Positions 1-14,015 are shown, counted from the stretch's first letter. The stretch: DNA of 64,000 bases from Rotaria socialis (GCA_905331475.1 CAJNYU010004302.1:62001-126000), one strand, 5' to 3'. Notes: a model not told the origin generated them from the letters alone. Translations and numbers: made by a program.

Positions 1-33
1 TGCACTGCTTTTTTATTTATAATTATTTACCAG

Positions 34-3000
34 GATCAATTTATGGTGGAACGTTCGTGACAATCGATGGCGATGGATTTATATCAGGTGTCACGTTAGT
101 CTCTGTCCCAGTTGCAAATTATACATATGTAGGACCTACATCGTACTCACAAATGAACTTCACTACTCCTCTGCAATCACAGTTTGTTGATGTTGATTTG
201 AACTTATTTGTTGTTGTTTATACGACTCCATCGGAATGCCTATTATCATCATGCCATTTCGCATGGACAACACAGATTACACCATATTTTGACTCCGTGG
301 ACCCTCCGAGAGTTCGAGGACCAACAAACTTGAATATTACCGGTAGAAATTTGCTCAGTGGTGGCGGCACAGCTGCAACAACTCATGTGACCATAAATGA
401 TAACCCATGTAATATAACGCAAATGCAGAATGACATGATCATGTGCACGGTTACGGGTGTCGAATCTGGTGATCATCCTATTGTTGGATCTATTGATGGT
501 CTGTCTGTTTTCGAGAACGAAAAATCGTTGTTAATCATAATTTTTTTGTATGTTTCAGGGGTTGGAGATGCGTATTCATCCGCTAATATAACATCAGATG
601 CCTATATCTCCACAGTAGCACCTTTAGTAGGTAGCATTCATGGTGGTGCAACATTAACGATCGATGGTCATGGTTTCTCAAAAAACATCAGCGGTGTTCA
701 AGTCAATATTGACTCCAATCCATGCTCCGTAACTGAGACTTCAGACATTCAAGTTAAATGTACTATACCACCTCAAAATAATAGTACTAATACAGCAAGT
801 ATTACTATTACATCTGAACAAACTTTGTTTCCAACTTCGTTGACGTTCAGTTATAATCGTACAATCACGCCTGATATCAGTTCCGTTAGCCCAACCTTCG
901 GTAGCGGTTCGCAGGTATTGCATGTTACTGGAAATAATCTGAATAGCACTGGAAAGACCAGTATATCAGTTGGAAACACTCCATGCAATGTTAGTAGCCA
1001 TTCGATGACATCAGCCACATGTACAGTAAGTTCAGATCTACCAGCTGGTAATCATACCGTACGTGTTAATATCGATGACGTCGGCGACTCTAATGATGAT
1101 GTTCAATATCAACATGATTTGACTGTAACAAATGCGACACCATCTGAAGGAGGTTATGGCGGTGGTGTACAAAGTACCATTAACGGGAACGGCTTCAATG
1201 GAACTAATGTCAACGTAAGCGTATGCAATATATCTTGCGTATCAGTACAAGTTATTTCAAATCGTCAACTCAATTGTGAAACACCTCCAATGACCATGAC
1301 TTCAACCAATACACTATGTAATGTGTCAGTAGATGTCGATGGTATACAAAAACAAACTTCCTTCACCTATAAAAGTAATTTGACAGCAACAATAACATCA
1401 GTAACTCCCAATCGGGGTGGGACGGGTGGCGGAACCACAATTATAATTAATGGAACGAATTTTCCGTAAGTGTTAAGAGTTCCTCATAACTTACGATCAT
1501 GTAGACATTTCTCTTTTAGAACCAATATCAATGCAGTTTCAGTGACTATTGCTGGCGTTCCGTGTTTCATGCTATCTGTCTCAAGAACGAGTATTATGTG
1601 TCAAACCGGTGGCTATCCATATTCAAGTGTGCAAGCACCTATATTGGTGGCTATCAACGGCAGTGGTTATGCAGTTGGCTCAGTCTACTTTGAATACATG
1701 AATCTTTGGTCAAGTCAGTGGACATGGGGTGGTGATGATCCACCAGAAGAGGGAACACTAGTTGTGATTGACAGTCAAAACACAATTTACTTGGATATGC
1801 TGACACCAGTTTTGAAAGTGCTTATCATTGATAATGCAACAATGATCTTCGACGATAATCAAGATGTTACTTTGAATGTCGAATATATTATTATTATTAA
1901 CGGTGGTCGTCTCATTGTTGGGACAGAATCAAATCCGTTTCAACATCGTGGTGTCATTACTATATATGGACATTTGAGATCGATTGAATTGCCTATCTGT
2001 AAGTAAGATTCGTACTTTCTAATGATTCTCTACGATTTACTATTTATTAGATGGTGCAAAAGTATTGGCTCTCCGTGAAGGTACATTAGACATGCACGGA
2101 AGACCAACGATTCAAACATGGGCACAATTGGCAACTACGGCTAATAACGGCTCATCGACAATTACTCTTATTCAGCCTGTCAATTGGACTATTGGTAGTC
2201 AAATTATTATTGCAACGACGAGTGATCGTTTCAGTCAGCGAGAAAGTGAAATTCGTCAAATTAGAAACATTTCATCGAATGGACTCATTCTCACGTTAGA
2301 TAGTCCATTAATGTACACTCATCTAGGTCTTGTACAATCTGTAAATTCAGTAACAGTTGAAGTTCGTGCTGAAGTTGGTCTTCTCACACACAATGTTGTT
2401 TTTCAAGGTTTGCTCATACGTTTAAATGAATAATTCGTCGCATAGGCTAACGTGTTTCGTTTATTTAGGTGATGTTACTCCAACATGGAATGATACCATA
2501 GCAGCATGTCCGGCTGGGTTTAATCCAGGTAAAATATAGAAAGACAAATATTGAGGTATGTTCAGATTTCCGAAAAAGTAAATTTCCGAAAATACTGAAT
2601 TTCTAACAAACTATTGAAAGACACCAGAGTGTCCAAACAGAAATTTCCTTGAAACTTCCGCAATTACCATTACGTGAAAAGGTGAATTCTCAGAAATTAC
2701 CATATTTTAAAATACCACCCAACAAAACATCTATGGAATTTCAGAAATCAGCTTCACATCCAAAAAGAAATTTTCCGGAATTTCGGAAATCTCTATAATT
2801 TCTATATAAATATCGTATAGGCTTCACACTAAATATGTATATAGATTTGAAGACCCTACCCCGAGAATGACAGGAATTTATGGTAATTTCTGTAATTACC
2901 TGGAAATTACGGTATTTACGGAAATTTCTACAAATTATTTTTATTCTTGGGGTAGGGTCTTCAAATCTATATACATATTTAGTCTTTAACGTATACGATA

Positions 3001-6000
3001 TTAATATAGAAATTATAGAAATTTCCGTAATTTCCAGGTAATTACCGAAATTACCATAAATTCTTCTCATTCTTGGGGTAGGGTCTTCAAATCTATATAC
3101 ATATTTAGTCTTTAACGTATACGCTATTAATATAGAATTTATAGAAATTTCCAGGAAATTACTTAATTTTGATTTCTCTGTATGGTAAAGAATATTTTAG
3201 TAATTTCGAAAGTTTCTGATATTTACGAAAAGCTTACTTTTTCTCTTGTGTAATTTCCGAAATTTGAATTTTTAGCTAGGAAGTTACCTTTTTTGGAAAT
3301 CTGCCCACTGCTGCAAATATTGTTTAGACATCGAAATGTATCAACTTTGAAAACATTTATTTTCAGATGAATTTGCTGTGCAAACATGTTTTCTTGGTCG
3401 ATATGGACAGGAGATCGGCTCAGATCAATTCGGTGCGATGATTATGGCTAGCCAAGGCAGTAATGTTACTAACGAAACTCAACATATTGTTGTCCGCTTG
3501 TCGAATGTCGAAGTAAAGGATTATTATTTTTCGATTTTGCTTTTTGAATGTGTAACCTTTAACGCGTTAGATCCATCATGTCGGTCAAGCGTTTCGTCTC
3601 GATCGCTATGCCATACATTTCCAGAGCAATGGTAATATGAGTGGATCTTATGTGAAATCATGTTCAATTTATGAATCATTCAATCGAGCAATACACATTC
3701 AGGCTACTGATTTCATTACTATGGAGAACAACGTGCTCTACAATATCATGTAAGGGTTTGACTTGAACTGAAATTTTGAGTTCGTTCTCGTATGTTCATC
3801 ATTGTGTAGGGGAAATGCAATGTTTCTATCAGATGGTGTTGAAATTGGACATGTTTTTCGAGGAAATCTGGCAGTTTTCATTCGAACCAGCTCGAGCCTT
3901 CTCAATGATGATCTTACACCGGCCGCATTCTTGGTAAGTCACCGTTTGGATGCGAACTCTAAATGAAAATGTATTCATGTTTTTATATAGTTGAGCAATC
4001 CTAATAATATTGTGGAGTTCAATGCAGTGGCTGGTGCCACTCATTTCGGTTATTGGTATCGATTCACCGATCAACCCGAGGGTCTTTCACTTGAAAACTA
4101 TCCGAACTATTGCCCAAATCGACAACCGTTTGGTCGGTTCATCAACAATACTGTACACAGCACTGGTCGATTCGGAGTGTGGATCTATCCTGAGTATGCT
4201 CCAACCATGACGGGTGACTGTAATGGTACTAATCCCACAAGTGCAACAATTGATGGGCTAATCGCATGGAGAAATAATAAAGGAATCGAAGTCGTCATGT
4301 CCCGTACGATAGAAATCAGGAATGCATTAGTTTTTGATAATGCTGATTCGGGTATCGGTTACATCACAGCAGTTGGTCATCAAGAAACTAATCCACTATA
4401 TATTCGCCCGACGTTCTATGATGGTACAAATGGCTCATTAGTGATCGATAGTGTCATTATCGGTGACACTGGTATTTCTGCTGTGCCAGTCGTTCCAGTT
4501 TCTGGTGGTCTTATAGGTAAGTAGCTTTTATCCTGTCGTGTAAAATTATGATAATATATTCATCGAATGAACGAATAGTCATGTGGGATCGTGGTCTACG
4601 TGTTCGTAATGTTATATTTATGAATTTCCCGAGTAATGAAACACGTGCCCTATATGGACCAATTATTCTTGATCGATGTACTGATCGTTGTGGAGGTAGA
4701 CATGCACAAACTAAACCATTGACTTGAATTAAATGCTTGCTATGTGCCTTGTTTTAGGTTGGTTAACAAAGTTCTCTAATATTTCGTTTATCAATGTGCT
4801 AGTCCGTGGAAAGTTTCGTTGGGCATATGATGGGTTGTACTGTGATGAAGATGGTAGTTTGAGTGGACAACCAAATTCAGTCATCATGGCACCTGATGGT
4901 CTGACAAATACATCATTGACCTGTACGTCAGCAGCCAATTTCGAAAATGCAATTCAGTGTCCTTTGTCACAAGGCGCATGGCTACGATTTTCTTTCCGTG
5001 AAATATTAGAAAGATCGTTAGGGCGTCTATTTATTTACAATGATGTTAATTCATCAACAATCATCCCATGGCTTCCTCAACAACTGACCTATCCTAACGG
5101 ATACTTAACCGACTTAAGAGCTAATCAGACGTATACGTTACGATTCGAAACCTCTATAGTATGAATGCTTTCTCTTTTGATCTCACAAATATATATAGTA
5201 TCAATATGAATTTAGACTGCCGACACTATGATATACACAGGTGTCATTTATGATGTAGCACCGGGAGACTTCATAATTATTCAACATCATATGTTTGTCT
5301 TACCATATAGAGCAAATACTACAATTGATCGACAAATGATTCTCGGGTCAACGACACCACTATCTGGAGCAACAAGTAGTAATGGTGACTGGTACTATGA
5401 CTACGTTTCTTCTCTCTTCTCATACATAGGTAAACAGAATTATCATTGTATGAAGCATTTCCAAATGATTTCTTGTTTCAGTGCAAAATCCGGTGACGGC
5501 CAATACAAGTGTTGATATAGAACTATCATATCAGATCTATGTATGTCCTTGTAATGGCTGTAGTTGTCCGCCTACAACAACCACTTCGACAACCAGTTCT
5601 ACCTCGACATCAGCCACAACTGCTTCGACTACGTCACAAACAACTACAACGACTACGTCGGCTACGACAACAACGACAACGTCAGCTACTACAACTACGA
5701 CAACGTCAGCTACGACAACGACAACAACATCTGCAACAACAACGACGTCAACAACAACAACAACGAGTACGGCTACGACGGCTACGACAAGTACGGCAAC
5801 AACAACGATATATCTAGCACCTATACAACCTTGCTATGAACTACCAATAAATCCACAATTGGTATGAATCAAGTTTTTCTTCCGAAATAGATATTTAAAA
5901 GTGCGAGTACAGTTCTGAAGGCGAAAATCGGTTAGAGAGAAAACCTTGCAGAACATATATTCATGTAATTACCGGGCATTAATAAAGAGAAAAAGGAAAC

Positions 6001-9000
6001 AATTATAGTTTATGATAGTGTTCCGATTTAATTAATTTTGCTCATCGTTTCTGTTTAGTGTCAAAGTATTGACGTGAGATATTGGTCGATCGATGCACAC
6101 TGGACATTTGGTCCGCAAGATTATCCTAATTGGTGTATGTTTGACTCTTAAAATAAAATCCTCATTGCCTATTGTATATGATTCAATTATAGCGGGAGCG
6201 AAGCCTGGTGATGGTCGCAATATCTATGTTCCTCGCTGTGTCTGGCTAATCATCGATTATCCACTTCCAATTATTCATGCATTTCGCGTTGATGGTGTGG
6301 TCGAGTTTCAACAAGTACAGATCAATGTTTTTCAACTATTGAAGAGCTTGTTTTACTCATTGCTATTTATTCTATTCGCAGGGACGGAATCATATAATGA
6401 ATGTTGACAGCATCATTATTAATGGCGGTCGATTGGTTGCGGGTAAGTTTTGTAGGTTTTGAGAAATTTCTTTCGATTGTGGTGCATTTTTTAAAGGTCT
6501 ACCAACTGCTCCTTTTAATGGCAGTATCGATATAATTATGAAAAATAGTGGTCCAGTTACTATACAATGGCCTCCAGGCGTTCCAAATATACAACAGAAA
6601 ATGATCACTGTTTTGGGTGGTCTTGATTTACATGGTACACCACGTGGAATATCATGGACGCGACTTGCTTCGACTGCTAATTCAGGTCAAAATATGATCG
6701 TTCTGCGACAGTCTGTTAATTGGACCGTCGGTGACGAAATAATTATAACGACGACCGACATGCTCATGAATCATACGGAACGACATCGCATAGTCAGTAT
6801 CCTCAACGGCAACACAATTTATACAGCAGCACCACTATCGTATACTCATCGTGTCATTCTGAATACATTCGCTAATGGAAAAATCATCAATATAGCTTCT
6901 TCAGTTGGATTATTAACACACAATGTACGTGTGATCAGTCAAAATTCACCTTCAGATGTTGCTGGTTTCCGGATATATGTTGCTGCGTATCAAACAAATA
7001 TGTTTCATATTTACTCCGGTCTTTATTCCAGTGCATGCTATAAAGGCTATGTTCGAATATCGAATACACAATTTATTGGTTTCGGACAGTTTGACGACAG
7101 CTATAATACTGAACAACGAGCAGGTATCTATTTTACTGGTCTCGGTAATTACGATCCTAATCGGGCTACTTACATCGATTCGTCGTCATTTGATGGTGGG
7201 AACAATGCAGCGTAAGTGTCAAGATTTGAATGATGATAGTATATAAATTGTTTTGTTTTTCGATTCCAGGATCAGTATGTTAGGTACAAATGGTGTACCC
7301 ATCACAAACAATGTTGTATTCAACACATATAGAGCAGGCATTGTTATCACTGGAACGAATAATATCGTCCAGAATAATCTTGTTGCAACTGTCTATTGGT
7401 TGGGTACAGGTCAAATACCATCAGTGGCCGAATTTAATTTCAATAATGATGGTGCTATTATGACTCGCGACGTTACCAGTGTAAGACTACTGGTACGTAT
7501 ATCGAAATATTTTGTATCTTACTAGTTTTCATGCATGAACATAATCTATTCGCAGGATAATTTGGTAGTTGGCGCTGAACGTGTAGCTTATCGAGTTCAA
7601 GGTGAAACATGCGGAGGTCCATCTATTTTTGTACCAGCAAACATAACGAACCAATATTCGAACAATGAAGCTCACTCAGTATTTTCCGGTGTTAATCTCT
7701 GGCCTTCAGACAGAGGATATACGTACGATCGACGTAAGAATTTTGATCATTTACAGATTTGCTGTATATTTTGTATATTTGCCTCTATTTTTAAGAATGC
7801 GTTCTAATCAGAGGATTCAAGTAAGTATCAGTCAACATGGTTTGAGATGATGTCAATTGAATGATTCTGTATTTTTTACAAAATTCATAGAGTTTACAAA
7901 GCTTGGTATTACGCTTTCTACATCAATACACCGCGCAATATTTCTATCAATTCATGTATGTCAATTGATAGTCAAGTGGGCATTTTCACTTATGTGATTG
8001 GACCTTCAGGTAATTACCACATAGTAACTGTGCGTATTCAGCTCTATCTAATCGTTTTTTTTTCTACACGCGAGTAGCTGTAACACATACAATCATTAGT
8101 AGTCGCATTACTATCAGCGACTCGGTTTTAATTGGTGCCATAACACCACAGGATTGCAATGACACAATGGATACTAGTACTCAGAATATTCGTCTGTCAC
8201 AAATGGCTATACCAGGAGTGTTAGACAGTTCATCTTTGAATAGAACTGGTGGTCGAGTTGGTATAGTCTTTCCAACAGTGTCTAGAAATAATTACATGCC
8301 TATTCGTTCTTGGACTGGTATTGGTGTTTATCCATGTCGTAAGTATAAAATAATCGTTGCAATCGAACATATATTAGTTGTTGCGAATATTTCTCTAGTT
8401 AGCGGCTTGATGTCAATCACGAATACAACACTCGCTTTCTTCAATGATGCTTGTAATCGGCATGATGTCGCCATTCAGGTGTCACAGAAGAATGATGATG
8501 GACAATTTCCAATCATGACAAGTTCCATGTTTGTCTATAATAGTTCGCAGAATAATCTTATTTTCAACGGTCTACCAAACTTAGGTGTAGTGAATCCGAG
8601 TAGATGCGGTGGTAAGCCCTCTTAAATTTAAGATTGATTTTTTTGTTCATATCGTCGGTCTTGTAGACATGGATTGTGATGGCCTAAAAAAAGATCTGGT
8701 TACCGACACTGATGGATCATTATTTGGTCAAGCATCTAGTATTTTCTCAGACTCTGAGGCTCTATGGGGTTAGTCGTTGATGATAAGCATTGAAGGACTG
8801 TATAATTTTGAGATGTTTTGTGTCTAGGAAGTCAACAACATGGGATCGGAGATTTTCGTATTCCAAGAGTGGCGCTGACTAGTCTGACTGGACTACAAGT
8901 AAATATTAACCTGACTCATCCATATCGTGGCATTAGTCGCACGAATTCTTGTTCCCTTCGACCGGCATGGGGAATGTATATGTGCAACTTTAGTACTGAC

Positions 9001-11552
9001 TACCGTATGCTGATCATTGAAAGTATGGATTCAGACACGGAAAAACGACGTGTTTCACCTGTTGCTGTTATGTCAACGAGTGGCTATATTGATCTTATCA
9101 ATGGACCTCAAGATCAAACAATTTGCAACGGATATTCATGTCAAAAACGTATATCAACATTCATGTCTATTGTTCAATCGGGACAAACATACGAAATATA
9201 TTTTTCAAGCACTCCACCCAAATATCTTCGTTTTCGTTTACTCAATGCTAACACGGCAATAAAATGCATCTTGGCCGTATACTATTATTCGCTACAACAA
9301 ATTGATATCTACGCCAATACATTATATGTACCGCCGACTAATCGAGATCTTCGTTATCCTGGTCTTATGTTACTCGATCAACCTAATGGCGTGACACCCA
9401 CATCACCGGCTGGAAGTAACTTTTTCAACAGGTTCAATCGATTTTCTTTCAGTATTTATAATGTACTGATGATCTTTGTTTTTCCATTGATGAACAGGAC
9501 TTATCAGATGGCGTATTTTGCCATCGATGGCAACAGTACAATCGAAGTGAAAATGTCACCGTTGCTCATTCTTTCATTTGGCTTTCCACCAATGAATCCA
9601 GCAGCGTTTTTCTCGGCCAATATTGTTAGCAATCTGGCTGCTTTGCTCAATATCAGCCCTGACAAAATCCGTCGTATGAATGTTGTCTCAGCCGCGAGTA
9701 ATATGTAAGTAACAGAATCTAACAAGTAGTAACTGTGCAGTTTCGATTCTATTGTCATTTTCTTTAAATAGACGTATTCGTCGACAAACACCTCCTGTAG
9801 TGTCAGTACAACTTCAAATGGAGCTGCGTGATGAGCCAAGACCCAGCACAACTGCAGCAACGGGCATTCGAGCAGAGATTCTTGCTAACATAGCTTCTGC
9901 GATCATCAATCGTTATCAAGCAGGTGAACTGCAGGTATTATGGGGAATATTAAACATAACAAATGGCATTATTACATCAAATTTAACTGTGCAAGAACCA
10001 TTTCAGGACTTTCAAGTCAATTTGAGTGTTATCGCTCAACTTGTATTAGTAACACCACCAGGTGATTGTCGTCAACAAAGTCCATGTACAATTCAACCTG
10101 TACTTATCGCATATGATGTACAAGGGAATGTCATTCAAAAACTAGGTTCAAATGGCCAACCATGGCAAGTACAAGCAACCCTAGTACATCAGCCCAATGT
10201 TGTTTTATCAGGTGGCATAGCAAACTATACAAATGGACAAACACAGTTTACCCAACTCTCCCTGCCGGATAATGGTACTCAACCAGTTCAGTTTACTATG
10301 ATGGTGCCGTATGGTGTCAACGGGTATTGAAAAAGTTCTGTTTTTCTGCATGATATCTAATTCATTTTTCATTGATAGCTCATTCTTCATGGCAATGAAC
10401 CTTACAGTGCAAAGTGGGAATATATCAGTGGGTCCGGCACAACCTGCTGGTCAACAAATCAACAATATCTATTTAGTGAATTCTAATGAGTCTTTTAGTG
10501 TATCAGTTAAGCCCATCGACAGTGTTACGCAACTACCACTCGGACATGTTCAATGGGGTACTTGGCGATGGACCTCGAATGTCACCTTGTATACGTTACC
10601 GAGCTTTAATCGGCAAGGATTTCTGGTAACAAACGGTTCATCAAGAACGAATGCTAATCTTACAGCAGTTGCAGTCACCATTACTAATCTAAGAATAAAT
10701 GGCACGGGTATGTTCATGCTGAACATTTGCCTCAGCTCGTCAAACAATCAATACAACATAATGGTTCTATCTAGTGCTATTCTCGTTGCCAATGACAAAA
10801 GTAAGTTTGCTAGTAGTCAAAAACTCTTCCTTGATGTTAAAGACCTTTTTTGCAGGTATCATAGCCACTGATCCGCAAGGATTTTCAAGTAACATTACAT
10901 CACAAGGCAATTTTGACGCACTCAATGCCAGTAATCAACTAGAAATCACACGTGCACTGCTCTACAACTATTTGCTTAGTATTGGCATGCCACTGATTAG
11001 CGATATGATTTTAGTCAAAGGTATGTTTTAGTTTGAAAAAATATTTTACATTGTCGAGCTGTTTTAGGTGGTTCGAGTACTATCGTGGCACTGTTCGAGG
11101 TAGATCCATTGCCATCCAACGTAGCAACTGCCGTTTCTACATTACTGTCCAATCCCAACGCTGTATCAAGTCTAACGTTTGTCTCAGTAAATATTAACAC
11201 TCGCTCCTATTCAGTACCAGACTCTTCAAGCAATAACACGAACTCAAGTGGCGACAGTGGTTCAAATAATCTACCAATTATACTTGAAGTTACAATTCCT
11301 GTTGGCACTGCTCTTGTGGCTGCTATAGCTGCAATTATAGCATATGTGGTGTATACAAAATTTGCCGCAGCAAATAGCGTTGCACCAATGGCAAATGCTG
11401 CATCACTAAGCACATCAAATGTTGAACTAATTCAACACCAGCCATTCTCGTTTACTGCATCATCAGCACATCCTCTTAACGTCCACGTTACGACATTATT
11501 CAATCCTTCTCCATCTACTGCTACGCAGCCTTACCTGATTCCAATTCAATGA
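34..11552 (+). CDS. Fibrocystin-L-like (PKHD1L1-like) receptor, 5' end missing
   Basis: Large single-pass surface protein; about 2,960 residues are in the window. Exons, all joined in frame: 34-498, 559-1465, 1520-1998, 2051-2407, 2469-2528, 3367-3512, 3571-3749, 3810-3933, 3991-4516, 4579-4695, 4758-5158, 5216-5429, 5482-5861, 6059-6134, 6193-6314, 6382-6442, 6497-7211, 7270-7492, 7556-7733, 7796-7820, 7891-8009, 8078-8338, 8399-8611, 8667-8768, 8828-9431, 9498-9704, 9772-10323, 10379-10800, 10856-11020, 11068-11552. Domain order: several IPT/TIG repeats (GGxxLxIxGxGF signatures) to about 1700; G8 domain about 1708-2100; right-handed beta-helix region with QTCFLGRYG, VGQAFRLDRY and NMSGSYV; Thr-rich linker 5573-5811; second G8 (WSGAKPGDG, then LDLHGTP) and second beta-helix; DMDCDGLKK; one membrane helix near 11280-11365 and a short cytoplasmic tail. 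This is the human PKHD1L1 order. The start codon lies upstream. The ligand is unknown. Confidence 0.88.
2563..3303. repeat. Foldback (MITE-like) element inside an intron
   Basis: This fills most of the one oversized intron (2529-3366) of the fibrocystin-L-like gene; nearly all its other introns are under 100 bases. The ends are inverted repeats of about 20 bases (CAGATTTCCGAAAAAGTAA at 2563, complement of 3284-3303). Inside, 2831-2870 is the inverted complement of 2945-2980, which is repeated directly at about 3070-3106 (period about 125 bases). The sequence is rich in ATTTCCGAAA. It has no coding capacity. I saw no clear target-site duplication. Confidence 0.7.
5573..5811 (+). repeat. ACN-codon array encoding a Thr/Ser-rich linker
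   Basis: About 240 bases of ACA/ACG/ACT codons with scattered TCN and GCN codons, in frame within exon 5482-5861. It encodes a mucin-like Thr/Ser/Ala stalk between the first and second G8/beta-helix halves. A cysteine-rich stretch (CPCNGCSCPP) comes just before it. Such tracts are usually O-glycosylated and vary in length; that is inference here. Confidence 0.85.
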
Positions 11553-12604
11553 TTAAACTGAAATCTCTTTATGACTAATAATCATGACAATCCTTTAACT
11601 GAACTCTGTTTTCCTTCTCCTCATTTCACTTTTTATCATTCGAGAATATAATCGAGAGCCCTATTTAGAAGAACGTCACCAAGTTTTAAGCGGACATCAT
11701 ACAATATTGTGGTACTCATGTGTTTTATTAGATCATGAGATAGGAAATCATTTTGAGTGATCAAAAATCAATGCGGCAACTTTGGTTTTATGCAAGAGCC
11801 ATGTGTACTGCAAAATCAGTGGGGCTTCGAGTACTCTACAACAAAAAACCTCGAAGTAACATATCTATAATCCTAAGATAGAGCTCTATTTGTGGATCAA
11901 TAAGATTGTTGATAACATTGGAACCACTTACTACATAATAATGTTTGCACTATAGATGACTTAGACTTCTTATTTCTTTTTATATTATATATTATTTTGT
12001 AGCTCGTAAAATCGTCTACCGAATGGTACATAATAAATGGGATTTGATTCAATGTTGATAGAAAAAATTTTTATGTCAACAGCGGTATATCGATCTACCC
12101 ATAGAAAAAGCATGAAAAAAAATCATACTAAATGCTCAATCGTCTGGATTGCTGCTGCTTCCAACATCCTTGACATGTTGAAGGCGATACCATTGATTAT
12201 TAATGCTGAGTTGCCATTTCCTATTGCACCAAGTTTATGTTCAACACTACATTTAGAACCATTTATACGAAACCCCTAATTAGAAAATATCAATAAAAAA
12301 TTGTGTTGCTTTTGAATCAATGTGCTAGTTAAAAAACTACATGCAAATTATTTTCAGTAATATTCAACCCATACACTCTGTTAACATAAATTTCAAGTGA
12401 CTAAGCGTTAGGATAGGAGTTAGGGGTGTTCGTTTATATTTGTAAAATAAAGATAAATAAATCAGATAATTCGGAAAAATAAATATAAAGTGAACATTTG
12501 TTTTTTGAGCGACGAAGAAACAAATTTATGATATAATAATAGAAAAAGTTAATTGGAAGTATATGTTGCAAAGTATTTGTGTTGACTACATACCAGTGAT
12601 GGAA

Positions 12605-12642
12605 TCGGTTCGTGTTTCTTTTTCGAACCGAACCGAACCGAA
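12605..12642. repeat. Short hairpin with (CGAAC)n arm
   Basis: TCGGTTCG, a 10-base spacer, then CGAACCGAACCGAACCGA. The right arm is a short tandem array complementary to the left arm. A close relative lies at 13575-13609. Confidence 0.6.
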
Positions 12643-13574
12643 TGAAATTCAACTGTCTTAAATATCTCAGCAACATCAAAATATTATATGAGTATTTGCT
12701 TTTCTCTTAAAATGATATTTTGTGTACGCATCATAGATATATATATATTTATTTATATGTCGCAGGAGAATGTTAAATATTCCTGACTAAATAGTATCAA
12801 CTTCATATTCTAATCTTTGTTGTAAGAATAATTAAAATATATTTTACGTCCATCAGAATCGGTAGAAGGCCAGAATAAAATAAACGTCGCGTATATCATT
12901 GAAGTAAATATTCAAGTATCAATCTCTTATTTTCATGGAGGAATTTTATTAATTACTTGATAAACATATTGAAGGTTTAAATTCCAAATTTTAAGAGAAA
13001 TTCTCGATAAAACAGCCATTATATGATCATATGATATTGGTTCTACGAGATGACTGGGGAGATTCTCAGCTCAAATTCTGGGTGAATATAAATTGGTGAT
13101 CAGAATGTTGAATATGAAATAGAATCTTATCATATTGCTTTTACATACGAAAATTTGTACACAAAGCTCAATAAATATCACGAAAAACTTGGCCATCACG
13201 AGCGAGATAATAGGTGGAAAAAAATACGTAGTGTGAACATTTAATACAGTGTGGTACTAAATGTTATTCATCGAAAGCGAAACCAATGTCAAATGTGTAC
13301 TTTAATCTGTGTATTTTTCAAAGAAAAATTAAAAAATTCATTTTTACTAGAAAATATTTTGTCAAAGTTGAAATTTTAAGTTGTACTAGGTGAAATTAAC
13401 ACTTGAAATTTTCCTGAACTTTAACGTCTCCTATGACACATTCATATCTATATATTATTAGTAGTAGTAACATCTGTTTTTAACATGGATGCAGTGTTCC
13501 TATTAGAAACACTGAATAGATCTGTTTTCTTTCTCTAATCACCAGAAAAAATCTATTGGTTGAAAATAAATAAA

Positions 13575-13609
13575 TCGGTTTAAAAGACTTCGAACCGAAC
13601 CGAACCGAC
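13575..13609. repeat. Second hairpin with (CGAAC)n arm
   Basis: TCGGTT, about 10 bases, then CTTCGAACCGAACCGAACCGA. Same design and orientation as 12605-12642, about 970 bases away; the sequence between them is unremarkable. Confidence 0.55.
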
Positions 13610-13949
13610 TGATTTTTTTAAAATTACACACCCTCAATTCGAATTTGTTCATCGGAAAAGATTCAAAAAGAAAGATTAGACTTCATTGAAATTGTTTTAA
13701 ATGAAAATGAATATCCGAAGAAGATTATCAAAAGGAATATTAAATGTAATTTATGTAAGAAAAAACGAGAACAACAATAAAATATCGGCTCAGAAATGCG
13801 GGGGTAGAATCATATGAACATCATGTCCCTAAGGTTAAAAGTCTTCATCAAAGCCGATATAATACAAACAGATAAAATTCACCTAATCATGACGTATGTA
13901 CGGTTCACAAATACGGTTTAAATGATGTGATCAGTTTCGATGTTCTTTA

Positions 13950-14015
13950 GTCAGGATTCGAACACAATCACTATCATTATTGTATTCTAAAACGACTAGA
14001 CCAAAATACTCGACA
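13950..14015 (-). other. tRNA-like relic with A-box and B-box matches
   Basis: On the minus strand TGGTCTAGTCG (RNA polymerase III A-box-like, about 13993-14003) is followed by TGTTCGAATCC (B-box-like, about 13953-13963) at roughly tRNA spacing. The acceptor stem does not pair and the central arm is not a normal 5-bp stem with a 7-base loop. This is therefore not a working tRNA; a decayed tRNA or a tRNA-derived SINE head fits better. Confidence 0.3.

Noticed and set aside
3378..3635. 85-codon ORF as an independent product.
   Set aside because: It reads through a real donor at 3513. After splicing to 3571 the correct frame gives the beta-helix sequence VGQAFRLDRY.
5539..5839. Two Arg/Gln-rich and Asn/Tyr-rich ORFs over the ACN array.
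   Set aside because: They are out-of-frame readings of the Thr-coding repeat; only the Thr frame splices into the gene.
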